Below are positions 1-6,908 of a stretch of 32,183 nucleotides of DNA, one piece after another. The DNA is from Bacteroidota bacterium (GTDB lineage: Bacteria > Bacteroidota > Bacteroidia > Sphingobacteriales > Sphingobacteriaceae). The first letter of the stretch is position 1. Every line of letters starts with the position of its first letter. A model generated the notes under the pieces. It had not been told where the DNA came from and made no database searches. It was given only the letters and a program-made list of their open reading frames with translations. Position numbers and translations under genes: made by a program. The DNA is taken from contig JABDAU010000046.1 in the NCBI GenBank assembly GCA_013289045.1, positions 1 through 32,183 on the forward strand, read 5' to 3'.

Positions 1-1052
1 TTACCCAGCTTGAGGCATTTGGCCACAAAAAGATAGTGTTTTGCAACGACCCGGATACCGGGCTCAAAGCTATCATCACTATTCATGATACCACGCTCGG
101 CCCGGCATTGGGTGGTGCGCGTTTATGGCCTTTCAGAAGCGAGGAAGATGCATTGAACGATGCATTGCGTTTATCAAAAGCCATGACTTACAAGGCATCC
201 ATCACCGGGCTTAACCTGGGCGGCGGCAGCGCTGTTATCATCGGCGATCAATCTAAAAAAACCGAGCCTTTGCTGCGCAAGTTCGGGCAGTTCATTAAAA
301 ACCTTAATGGCGAGTTCATCGTAGCCGAGGATGTGGGCACTAACCCGCGCGATATGGAATACATCCGCATGGAAACGCAGCATGTAACAGGCGTACCCGA
401 AAGCATAGGCGGCAGCGGCGACCCTACTCCGGTTGCAGCGCAGGGTGTTTTTATGGGGATAAAGGCGGCTGTAAAAGAGCTTTACGGCAATGACAACCTT
501 ACCGGTAAATCAGTGATCGTACAGGGCGTGGGCCATGTGGGCGAGAACCTGGTGAAGTTACTTCGTGATGAAAAAGCAATGGTTTATGCCAGCGATATTA
601 ATGAAGAGCGTGCAGGCCAGGTAGCCAAAAAATATGGTGCACAAATGGTTGCCAATAACAGTATCTTTGATATCGATGCGGATATATATTCGCCATGTGC
701 TTTGGGCGCTACGGTGAATACACAAACCATCAATAAATTAAAATGCGCCATCATTGCCGGATCGGCAAATAACCAGCTGGAAGATGAGCAGGTGCACGGC
801 CAGATGCTGCTTGACAAAGGCATACTATTTGCGCCGGATTACGTTATTAATGCCGGCGGGTTGATCAATTGCTATTCGGAGCTGATGGGTTTTAGTAAAA
901 AACGTACCATACAGTTAACAGAAAACATTTACAATGCAACGCGCAACATATTAAAGTTGTCTAAGTTGGAAAATATTTCATCTATAGAGGCAGCAAACAA
1001 AATTGCCGAAAAACGTATTTCAGATATTAGAAAAATCAAGTCGTCATACTAA
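1..1052 (+). CDS. Glu/Leu/Phe/Val dehydrogenase (leucine dehydrogenase-like), 5' partial
   Basis: NAD-dependent oxidative deamination of a branched-chain or related amino acid is the family role. The frame is already open at base 3 (residues TQLEAFGHKKIVFCND), so the gene begins upstream of the window; the GTG at 36 is internal. Visible family landmarks, numbered from that GTG, are the substrate-binding TYK (K53), GLNLGGG (59-64), AEDVGT with the conserved Asp, the Rossmann glycine motif VQGVGHVGENL, and the C-terminal APDYVINAGG. The length fits leucine dehydrogenase (about 360 aa). The oddity is GGGS: the residue exactly 12 after K53, which is the catalytic Lys80 of Bacillus leucine dehydrogenase (GGGK), is Ser65 here (AGC, 228-230). 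The fold assignment is secure, but catalytic activity as a dehydrogenase is uncertain. About 50 bases separate it from nusB. Confidence 0.9.
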   Translation, partial: TQLEAFGHKKIVFCNDPDTGLKAIITIHDTTLGPALGGARLWPFRSEEDALNDALRLSKAMTYKASITGLNLGGGSAVIIGDQSKKTEPLLRKFGQFIKNLNGEFIVAEDVGTNPRDMEYIRMETQHVTGVPESIGGSGDPTPVAAQGVFMGIKAAVKELYGNDNLTGKSVIVQGVGHVGENLVKLLRDEKAMVYASDINEERAGQVAKKYGAQMVANNSIFDIDADIYSPCALGATVNTQTINKLKCAIIAGSANNQLEDEQVHGQMLLDKGILFAPDYVINAGGLINCYSELMGFSKKRTIQLTENIYNATRNILKLSKLENISSIEAANKIAEKRISDIRKIKSSY

Positions 1053-1104
1053 TCTTAATCATAATTAACCATCCGCCTGGCGGGTCACAAATTCGTTCTT
1101 ACAA

Positions 1105-2049
1105 ATGTTAAACAGAAGGCACCTTAGGGTAAAAGTATTACAGGCATTGTATGCTTATCATCAAACACACAGCGACGTCAAAACGCAGGAGAAAAATCTG
1201 CTGCAAAATATTGACAGGGTATACGAAATGTATATCTGGATGCTCTCATTAATTTCGGAAGTTGTTGCTTACGCAGATGCCGACGCGACAGAACGTGCGC
1301 AAAAGCATTTACCGACCGCGGAGGACCTTAATCCCGACCTGAAAATTCTCACCAATCGTTTTTACACATCGCTCCAAAAAAATAAAGAATATTTAGCTGC
1401 CCTTAAAAAGTATAAGATAGAATGGAGCTTTGAGCCTGAACTGGTTAAAACCTTGTTCAAAACGCTAAAAAGCTCGCCTGAATATACCGAATACCTTAAA
1501 AAGACAGGCGATACCATCCAAACGGATAAGGATATTATCAAGTTTATATTTAAAAAGGTAATTTTGAAATCGTCATTAGCCGAGCAGGTTTTTGAGGATA
1601 TGTTCATTTTCTGGCCGGTGGATAAGGATGTGCTGCAGGCGCTGATAGCCAAAACGTTTAAGAATTTTGCTTATGACGAGCCTGAGAAAAACAACCTGGC
1701 GGAAGTGACCGGGAACTGGGAAGAGGACAGGGAATTTATCATCAACCTGCTGCATGAAAACATCAGGCATGATAAGGAGTACCAGGAAATGATAAACGCC
1801 AAAACGCAGAACTGGGAGCCGGATCGTATAGCCATGATGGATACCCTGCTGATGAAAATGGCCATTACCGAGTTCCTCAATTTTTCGTCGGTGCCGGTTA
1901 AGGTGACGATAAACGAGTACCTGGAGATCTCGAAGGAATTCAGCACGCCGAAAAGTAACTCGTTTTTGAATGGGATACTGGATAAAATTTTGATCGAACT
2001 GAAGGAACAAAATAAAATAAAGAAGACCGGAAGAGGTTTAATAGAATAA
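1105..2049 (+). CDS. nusB: Transcription antitermination factor NusB (long Bacteroidota form)
   Basis: NusB binds boxA RNA together with NusE (S10) in ribosomal RNA antitermination. The protein opens with MLNRRHLRVKVLQALYAYHQ, the family start, and closes with a NusB helical domain (about residues 180-305: NLLHENIRHDKEYQEMI, DRIAMMDTLLMKMAITEF, KVTINEYLEISKEFSTPKSNSFLNGILDKI). At 314 aa it is roughly twice the Escherichia coli length, with an extra charged helical middle, as is usual in Bacteroidota. The ATG at 1105 gives the conserved N-terminus. It is the first gene of a same-strand run with the DUF1573 lipoprotein (2 bases downstream), yajC, ybbR and coaE. Confidence 0.95.
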   Translation: MLNRRHLRVKVLQALYAYHQTHSDVKTQEKNLLQNIDRVYEMYIWMLSLISEVVAYADADATERAQKHLPTAEDLNPDLKILTNRFYTSLQKNKEYLAALKKYKIEWSFEPELVKTLFKTLKSSPEYTEYLKKTGDTIQTDKDIIKFIFKKVILKSSLAEQVFEDMFIFWPVDKDVLQALIAKTFKNFAYDEPEKNNLAEVTGNWEEDREFIINLLHENIRHDKEYQEMINAKTQNWEPDRIAMMDTLLMKMAITEFLNFSSVPVKVTINEYLEISKEFSTPKSNSFLNGILDKILIELKEQNKIKKTGRGLIE

Positions 2050-2051
2050 AC

Positions 2052-2477
2052 ATGAAGAAGATATTGTTATTGCTGGCTGTTTCGGGCATATTTTTTTCAG
2101 CCTGTCATTCAAATAATGCACCTGCCGGTAAGGCCGATTCAACCGCGGGACCGGTAATGCCTAACGGACCGAAATTCAAATTCGAGAACGATACGCACGA
2201 TTTTGGCAAAATAAAAGCAGGCGATAAGGTGACTTACAAATACAACTTTGTAAATATTGGTAAATCACCGCTTATTATCACCAACGCCACTGCAACCTGC
2301 GGCTGTACACAACCCGAATGGCCTAAAACGCCTGTAAAACCAGGCGAGGGCGGCCAGATCGTTGTTACTTACAACAGCACCGGCCATTCCGGCTTGCAGG
2401 ATAAAATGATAACTATTACCGCCAATACAGATCCGGCACAAAATACCTTGCATTTGGTTGGCGAGGTGACTAAGTAA
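2052..2477 (+). CDS. DUF1573 domain-containing lipoprotein
   Basis: A 141-aa protein with a lipoprotein signal: a Lys pair, a hydrophobic stretch and the lipobox FFSAC, giving a lipidated Cys at residue 18. The mature part carries the DUF1573 beta-sandwich pattern: FENDTHDFGKIKAGDKVTYKYNFVNIGKSPL, then the family's TCGCT (about residues 83-87), and a closing HLVGEV strand. The molecular function of DUF1573 is not established; the fold resembles Ig-like or MSP-type domains. It starts 2 bases after the nusB stop, so the two are probably translated from one mRNA. This gene between nusB and yajC is a common Bacteroidota arrangement. Confidence 0.9.
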   Translation: MKKILLLLAVSGIFFSACHSNNAPAGKADSTAGPVMPNGPKFKFENDTHDFGKIKAGDKVTYKYNFVNIGKSPLIITNATATCGCTQPEWPKTPVKPGEGGQIVVTYNSTGHSGLQDKMITITANTDPAQNTLHLVGEVTK

Positions 2478-2522
2478 TTCAAGCAATTAATTAATTTAAC
2501 TATATAAATAAAACAGAGAAAA

Positions 2523-2810
2523 ATGGGTAATATTAATCCACAATTGATAATGCTTCCGCTGATCGTAGTCGTATTTTACTTCTTTATGATCCGCCCGCAG
2601 GTTAAAAAACAAAAAGACCAAAAGAAATTTGCAGAAGACCTGAAAAAAGGTGATAAAGTGGTACTAACATCAGGCGCACATGGCAGGATAGTAGAAGTTG
2701 CTGATACAACCATCGTAATTGAAGGCGAAAGCGGCCACAAAACACGTTACGAAAAATCGGCCATCTCGCTGGAATCGACCAAAGCATTGAACGCACCAGC
2801 AAAAGCATAA
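2523..2810 (+). CDS. yajC: Preprotein translocase subunit YajC
   Basis: YajC is a small single-span membrane protein that associates with the SecDF part of the Sec translocon. The 95-aa product has one membrane helix near the N-terminus (LIMLPLIVVVFYFFMIRP, residues about 7-24), followed by the family signature RPQVKKQKD and a small cytoplasmic beta domain (GDKVVLTSGAHGRIVEV, with IVIEGESGHKTRYEKSAI). It is the third gene of the nusB operon. A 150-base gap containing a long inverted repeat separates it from ybbR. Its partner secDF is about 22 kb away on the other strand. Confidence 0.95.
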   Translation: MGNINPQLIMLPLIVVVFYFFMIRPQVKKQKDQKKFAEDLKKGDKVVLTSGAHGRIVEVADTTIVIEGESGHKTRYEKSAISLESTKALNAPAKA

Positions 2811-2811
2811 T

Positions 2812-2956
2812 TTAAGGTTAAGGGCGAAAGGTTAAAGGTAAAAGGCTTTTTTCGACCTTTAATTTATAATTCAACTTTAAATATATCGTTAAGGTAAAAG
2901 CAAAGTGTTAAGAGGATAAAACCTTTTACCTTTAAGCTTTTACCTTTCGCCTTTAA
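2812..2956. repeat. Long inverted repeat between yajC and ybbR
   Basis: The left arm (about 2812-2846) is built from AAGG, CGAAAGG and TAAAGG words. The right arm (about 2920-2956) is its imperfect reverse complement (CCTTTTACC, TTTAAGC, TTTACC, TTTCGCC). The spacer is AT-rich. It sits inside an otherwise continuous operon, so it could fold in the mRNA between yajC and ybbR. No poly-T tract ends it cleanly, so it is not a clear terminator. Confidence 0.65.
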
Positions 2957-2961
2957 AAAAA

Positions 2962-3903
2962 ATGGCGCTCATAAAATTATCAGACGGTGAACGCAGGCGG
3001 TTATCGGCATTTTTTACATGCCTGGTGCTGGCGGCTTTTGCATGGCTGATAACGGCGCTCTCAAATCCGTACAACTACACCGTAAGGCGTGCTGTAACCT
3101 ACAAAAATACGCCGCAAAAACGCGCTTTTCACTCCTTACAGGCCGATAGCCTCAATATCACAATTTCGGGTACCGGCTGGCAAATGCTTTTCTCGCGGAT
3201 GAACGACCATGATACCACTGTAACAATAGATCTGCAGTCGCTGGAGAAAGAGAATTATGTTGTGCCGGCTTTGCAGTTAAAACAGATACCGGACAAAGAT
3301 GCGCCTCACAATGTGATAAGCATATTACCGGATACACTGTATTTTGATTTCTCCGACCGTGCCGTAAAACGTGTACCTGTTCGGCTGGTATCAAATATCA
3401 CGTATCAAAACCAGTTCGCTCAATCGAACAACGCACATATAAGCCCCGCATATGTAACCATTACCGGCCCGAGCAGTCGCATCAGCAAGATCGATTATTG
3501 GAATACCGATACACTCAAATCAACCAGTGCGAACGAAACTATACGAACTAACATCGGCCTGCAACCGGGAGAAGGCAATATGGCCATGTACCCTAAATCG
3601 GTTAGTGTAGTGGTACCTGTAGATGAGTTTACAGAAAAGACACTGCAAATCCCCGTTAAGCTGATAAATAATAATGAACTATATAATGTAAAGGTGTTTC
3701 CGCAGAAAGTTAAAGTAACATTTATTACTTCACTGAAACGATATGCAGAGACCGATGAGAATTTTTTCGAAGCAGAATCAGACCTTGGGCTGTGGAAGCA
3801 AAAGGATTACAGCACATTGCCGGTAACACTAACCCGCGTGCCGCCGTTCTGCCGGATTGTAAGCATCGAGCCGCAAAATATTGACTTCATCATCCGTAAA
3901 TAA
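2962..3903 (+). CDS. YbbR-like (CdaR family) membrane-anchored protein
   Basis: A 313-aa protein with a basic N-terminus (LSDGERRRLSAFFTCLV), one membrane helix (about residues 14-34) and an extracytoplasmic region of YbbR-type beta repeats. Recognisable repeat features include VTYKNTPQ, the strands around DTLYFDFSDRAVKRVPVRL, and YVTITGPSSRISKID, the typical YbbR 'G-P-x-x-x-I' segment. In Firmicutes, YbbR/CdaR modulates the diadenylate cyclase CdaA; no cyclase gene is in this window, so that role is not implied here. It overlaps coaE by one base (stop TAA at 3901-3903, coaE ATG at 3903), as in other Bacteroidota. Confidence 0.85.
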   Translation: MALIKLSDGERRRLSAFFTCLVLAAFAWLITALSNPYNYTVRRAVTYKNTPQKRAFHSLQADSLNITISGTGWQMLFSRMNDHDTTVTIDLQSLEKENYVVPALQLKQIPDKDAPHNVISILPDTLYFDFSDRAVKRVPVRLVSNITYQNQFAQSNNAHISPAYVTITGPSSRISKIDYWNTDTLKSTSANETIRTNIGLQPGEGNMAMYPKSVSVVVPVDEFTEKTLQIPVKLINNNELYNVKVFPQKVKVTFITSLKRYAETDENFFEAESDLGLWKQKDYSTLPVTLTRVPPFCRIVSIEPQNIDFIIRK

Positions 3904-4496
3904 TGCTTAAAGTAGGTATAACAGGCAATATTGGCAGTGGCAAAACCACAGTAAGCCGCATATTTGAAGTGCTGGGTATCCCGGTATTTTACGCAGATAC
4001 GGCAGCGAAAGATGTGATGGTGAAAGACCAGATCCTGATAGATGCCATTAAAAAGGCTTTTGGCGATAGATCTTATTTTGACGATGGTTCGCTTAACCGT
4101 AAACACATTGCTGAGATCGTATTTAATGATGAGAAGGAGCTGGCTATTTTAAATTCGATAGTGCATCCTGCCGTTTTCCGGTCATTTGATAGCTGGGTGA
4201 AGCAGCATGAGGACGCGCCCTACGTACTAAAGGAGGCCGCATTACTTTTTGAAAGCGATTCATACAAAATGTGCGATAAAACCATTATGGTGACCGCCCC
4301 GCTGCAAATGCGTATAAAGCGCGTGTCGGCACGCGACGGCTTAACCGAAGCTGAGATCATGAACCGGGAATCAAAGCAATTTACAGAAGATAAAAAGGTG
4401 AGTCTGGCGGATTATGTGATCAGAAATGATAACAGTGAATTTGTGATACCGCAGGTGCTGAAGTTGCACGAGGAGTTCATGGTTCATAGTTCATAG
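3903..4496 (+). CDS. coaE: Dephospho-CoA kinase
   Basis: CoaE performs the last step of coenzyme A synthesis, ATP-dependent phosphorylation of the ribose 3'-OH of dephospho-CoA. The 197-aa protein has the P-loop GNIGSGKT (residues 8-15), the substrate-domain segment FYADTAAKDVM, the IVHPAVF motif, the LLFESDSYKMCDKTIMV strand-loop, and RIKRVSARDGLTEAE of the LID region. The length is normal for the family. It is the last gene of the nusB operon. The 3' end holds a short direct repeat (ATGGTTCATAGTTCATAGT) across the stop codon. Confidence 0.95.
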   Translation: MLKVGITGNIGSGKTTVSRIFEVLGIPVFYADTAAKDVMVKDQILIDAIKKAFGDRSYFDDGSLNRKHIAEIVFNDEKELAILNSIVHPAVFRSFDSWVKQHEDAPYVLKEAALLFESDSYKMCDKTIMVTAPLQMRIKRVSARDGLTEAEIMNRESKQFTEDKKVSLADYVIRNDNSEFVIPQVLKLHEEFMVHSS

Positions 4497-4530
4497 TAGA
4501 AGTGTGGGGCTTTGTATCAGTGAAATCAAT

Positions 4531-4650
4531 AAATCAGAATCAGAATCAGAATTTACAGAATTTTTGAATTAGCTGAATGACGAAGCCCTCACGAACACCT
4601 GGAAAAAAATTCTGTAAATTCATCAATTCAGTGAATTATGATTCAGAATT
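4531..4650. repeat. Inverted repeat with 'CAGAATTTACAGAATTTT' word
   Basis: The left arm (about 4531-4575) contains three tandem AATCAG units followed by AATTTACAGAATTTTT. The right arm (about 4602-4650) is the imperfect reverse complement (AAATTCTGTAAATTC, AATTCAGTGAATT, ATTCAGAATT). The loop is about 25 bases. It lies immediately before the structured element upstream of the MBL-fold gene. Confidence 0.65.
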
Positions 4651-4765
4651 GCGTTAGGGATAGCAGCGGATACCGGCCACTTCGAGGGCCTCAGTGCAGG
4701 CCGTGATTAAGGCTTGCGCAGTATGAGCGGATAGCCCGACCGCTGATAAGCGGCAACGCCCAATT
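4651..4765 (+). ncRNA. Candidate structured leader or RNA element upstream of the MBL-fold gene
   Basis: A GC-rich block of about 115 nt in an AT-rich gap. Its ends are complementary (GCGTT at 4651-4655 with AACGC at 4755-4759), closing a multi-branch shape. Inside are a hairpin CCGCT-GATA-AGCGG (4740-4753), an alternative partner AGCGG (4726-4730) for the same CCGCT, and a GGCC...GGCC stem (about 4687-4702). It ends about 10 bases before the ATG at 4776. I have an impression that similar GCGTTAGGGATAGCAGC sequences occur in other Bacteroidota intergenic regions, but I cannot name the Rfam family with confidence. It could instead be a dispersed repeat. Confidence 0.4.
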
Positions 4766-4775
4766 TTAAAGTTTA

Positions 4776-5717
4776 ATGAACATCAAAGAAGATTTCCTCA
4801 CCATAACCCCCAAAGGCCTGTACTGCAAATACGGTGATTTTTATATCGACCCTGCAGAGCCGGTAACCATGGCGGTGATCTCCCACGCACATGCCGATCA
4901 TGCTGTAAGCGGTAACGAAAATGTTTATTGCACCGAAGCAACTGCGGCTTTTATGCAGTTGCGCTATGCTAAAAATGCGGCTAAGGTATTTAACATAGCA
5001 GCATATCATACACCTTTTACTATTGGCGGGGTGAAGATCACTTTCATTTCCGCCGGGCACATGCTGGGCTCTGCACAAGTATTGATGGAATACGATGGTG
5101 TTCAATACTTATACACAGGTGATTACAAGTTGCAGCCCGATGAAACATGCGAGCCGATAGATTGGATAAAGGCCGATGTGCTGATAACCGAGAGTACTTT
5201 TGCTGATCCTGCTATATTACATCCCGATCCGGTAGAAGAAATAAAAAAACTGAACGACATTAGGCTGAATATTATGCTTGGCGCATATGGCCTGGGTAAA
5301 AGCCAGCGGTTGATCAGGCTCATTAATCAACACGCCCCGGAGAAAAAAGTGCTGGTGCATCACCGCATTATGCCCATTAACGCGGTTTATGAGAAGATGG
5401 GTTATTCGCCCGGCAAATATGAGCTATACAGCCGTAAGCTGATGAAGGAGCAGGGCGGATACGTATACATTGTGCCGCCGTTTACGTTTGACTCCTACAT
5501 TAATGCGAAAGGGGTGAAGCGCTTGTTCGCATCGGGCTGGAAAAACCTGCAGGTGAACCAGAATGATACGCTATACATATCCGACCATGTGGATTGGAAC
5601 GATATCCTGCAATCCATTGAGCGGATCGGGCCCAAACAGGTTTGGACGCTGCATGGTAACGGCGCGCATTTGAAAAAACACTTCGGCGATGATATTTTTG
5701 TGAAAATACTTAACTGA
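4776..5717 (+). CDS. MBL-fold exonuclease, ligase-associated type
   Basis: A metallo-beta-lactamase-fold nuclease of the group annotated as mRNA 3'-end-processing factor or DNA-ligase-associated exonuclease. The dinuclear metal motif HAHADH is at residues 37-42. Further family features are the second-metal His in SAGHMLGSAQVLME, YTGDYK with the bridging Asp, ITESTFADP, and a C-terminal HG pair in VWTLHGNGAHL. At 313 aa it is slightly short for the family. In many bacteria this gene sits beside an ATP-dependent DNA ligase and an Lhr-type helicase; neither neighbour is present here. Its stop overlaps the next small gene by one base. Substrate and role are inferred from the family. Confidence 0.85.
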   Translation: MNIKEDFLTITPKGLYCKYGDFYIDPAEPVTMAVISHAHADHAVSGNENVYCTEATAAFMQLRYAKNAAKVFNIAAYHTPFTIGGVKITFISAGHMLGSAQVLMEYDGVQYLYTGDYKLQPDETCEPIDWIKADVLITESTFADPAILHPDPVEEIKKLNDIRLNIMLGAYGLGKSQRLIRLINQHAPEKKVLVHHRIMPINAVYEKMGYSPGKYELYSRKLMKEQGGYVYIVPPFTFDSYINAKGVKRLFASGWKNLQVNQNDTLYISDHVDWNDILQSIERIGPKQVWTLHGNGAHLKKHFGDDIFVKILN

Positions 5718-5875
5718 TGCTGGTTGAAGGGATAGATTACTACATAAACGAGGACGGAAACTTTGTTTTCACGGCGAAATATCACCTGGAACGAGGTTTT
5801 TGCTGCAAAAATAAGTGCCTGCATTGCCCCTGGAACTACGGAAAGCCCAAACAAAACGAGCAAATTAAAAAATAA
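5717..5875 (+). CDS. Small Cys-rich DUF5522-type protein
   Basis: A 52-aa protein translated from the ATG at 5717, which overlaps the upstream TGA (TGATG), so translational coupling is likely. It reads MLVEGIDYYINEDGNFVFTA up to residue 20, then the hallmark ERGFCCKNKCLHCPW (residues 25-39). This CC-x3-C-x2-C cluster suggests metal binding and matches the DUF5522 pattern (ERGYCC...C.HCPY). No function is known for the family. Coding is supported by the conserved cluster and the stop-start overlap, despite the small size. Confidence 0.8.
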   Translation: MLVEGIDYYINEDGNFVFTAKYHLERGFCCKNKCLHCPWNYGKPKQNEQIKK

Positions 5876-5897
5876 ATAGAGATATTTGCAGTTGACC

Positions 5898-6347
5898 ATG
5901 CGAATTGAAGACGAAATAAAGAGCAATAAATTTGAGGATAACTATCAAAAAGTTGTCATCAATGTTTCGTATACGTCTGGCTGGTTGAACAATTTGTTGC
6001 GGCCTGAGTTTGAAAAGTTTAACCTTACGCAGCAGCAGTTCAATATTTTACGCATTCTTCGCGGACAGTACCCTAAACCGGCCACAGTAAACCTGCTCAA
6101 AGAGCGTATGATAGATAAAATGTCTGACGCCTCACGTATTGTAGACAGGCTGATCCAAAAGGGGCTGGTATCACGTTGCACCAATAAATCGGATAGGAGA
6201 GCAGTTGACATCCGCATCAGCGAAGAAGGGCTGAGTGTGCTATCGAAAATGGATGTCGAGATGCGCTCAAAGGAATACCTCAGAAATAACCTTACCGAAG
6301 CCGAAGCTGCGCAATTGAGTGATCTGCTGGATAAGTTGAGGGGGTAA
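5898..6347 (+). CDS. MarR-family transcriptional regulator
   Basis: A winged helix-turn-helix repressor of about 149 aa. The segment LTQQQFNILRILRGQYPKP leads into the recognition helices (TVNLLKERMIDKMSDASRIVDRLIQKGLV, about residues 65-95) and the wing SRCTNKSDRRAVDIRISEEG, the MarR signature DRR...I..T/S..G. The frame is open back to a TTG at 5886, but the ATG at 5898 gives the better start. A near-consensus -7 box (GATATTTG, 5881-5888) would place the transcription start only a few bases before this ATG. The ligand and targets cannot be told from sequence. Confidence 0.9.
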   Translation: MRIEDEIKSNKFEDNYQKVVINVSYTSGWLNNLLRPEFEKFNLTQQQFNILRILRGQYPKPATVNLLKERMIDKMSDASRIVDRLIQKGLVSRCTNKSDRRAVDIRISEEGLSVLSKMDVEMRSKEYLRNNLTEAEAAQLSDLLDKLRG

Positions 6348-6356
6348 ATTTCCAAT

Positions 6357-6456
6357 CCGTCATCCCGAACTTGTTTCGGGATCCCATCACACAGGTAAGC
6401 GTTATGCATACGACCCGCCGGGTTGATGAGGTGCCGAAACAAGTTCGGCATGACGG
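6357..6456. repeat. Inverted-repeat element, copy 1 ('CCGAACTTGTTTCGG' word)
   Basis: Arms of about 34 bases (6357-6390 and 6423-6456) are reverse complements with about five mismatches. Each arm holds its own small palindrome, CCGAA-CTTGT-TTCGG. It fills the gap between the convergent MarR and GNAT genes and could work as a bidirectional terminator. The right arm is shared exactly over at least 32 bases with the element at 30420-30514, in reverse orientation. Confidence 0.85.
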
Positions 6457-6464
6457 TTTTATAA

Positions 6465-6908
6465 TTATTCCTTCTTCAAAATCATCTTATAATGCCTGAT
6501 CCCTGCTTCTTCAAACTCGGGCCCTGTTTTCTCGAAGTGGAATTTCTCGTATAAGCCAACTGCCTGTATTTGTGCGTGGAGATAAATATAATCCGCTTTC
6601 GGAGGCAGATCAGCCAAAACAGCCTTTACCAATTCCTGACCGACACCGAGGCCGCGGAATTCCTGTAGTACAGCAAAGCGTTCCAGCTTATAGCCTTTAT
6701 CTGTTTTGCGCCAGCGTGATGCGCCTGCGGGAATGCCGTCAACAGTAGCCAGGAAATGGTTCGATTCTTCTTCAAATTCCCATTCCAGCTCGGGAGGGCA
6801 ATTTTGTTCGCCTACAAATACTACGCGTCTGATGGCAAATACTTTTTGCAGATTTTCGTCGTCACTAACTTTTTTTACCTGGATCTTTTTGTTCCCTTGA
6901 CTTTGCAT
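6465..6908 (-). CDS. GNAT-family N-acetyltransferase
   Basis: A 147-aa GCN5-related acetyltransferase of the ElaA/YjcF-like branch. The acetyl-CoA pyrophosphate loop is EFRGLGVGQELV (R85-G-L-G-V-G90), preceded by the beta-4 strand KLERFAVL and followed by YIYLHAQIQAVGLYEKFHFEKTGPEFEEAGIRHYKM. The last segment is typical of this branch. The substrate is unknown. Its start lies inside the 3' end of the preceding minus-strand gene (44 bases overlap, different frame), and no other ATG exists before the conserved region, so the overlap appears real. Confidence 0.88.
   Translation of the reverse strand: MQSQGNKKIQVKKVSDDENLQKVFAIRRVVFVGEQNCPPELEWEFEEESNHFLATVDGIPAGASRWRKTDKGYKLERFAVLQEFRGLGVGQELVKAVLADLPPKADYIYLHAQIQAVGLYEKFHFEKTGPEFEEAGIRHYKMILKKE

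Noticed and set aside
36..38. GTG at 36 as true start of the dehydrogenase
   Set aside because: The frame is open upstream with conserved family residues; the gene is cut by the window edge.
1576..2010. Minus-strand ORF of 144 aa inside nusB
   Set aside because: Lies wholly within a confident gene in another frame; its translation shows no recognisable motif.
5886..5897. TTG at 5886 as start of the MarR gene
   Set aside because: The ATG at 5898 is four codons later and gives a normal N-terminus.
5495..5926. Minus-strand ORF of 143 aa across the MBL 3' end and the small Cys-rich gene
   Set aside because: Runs antisense to two genes with clear motifs and has no family features.
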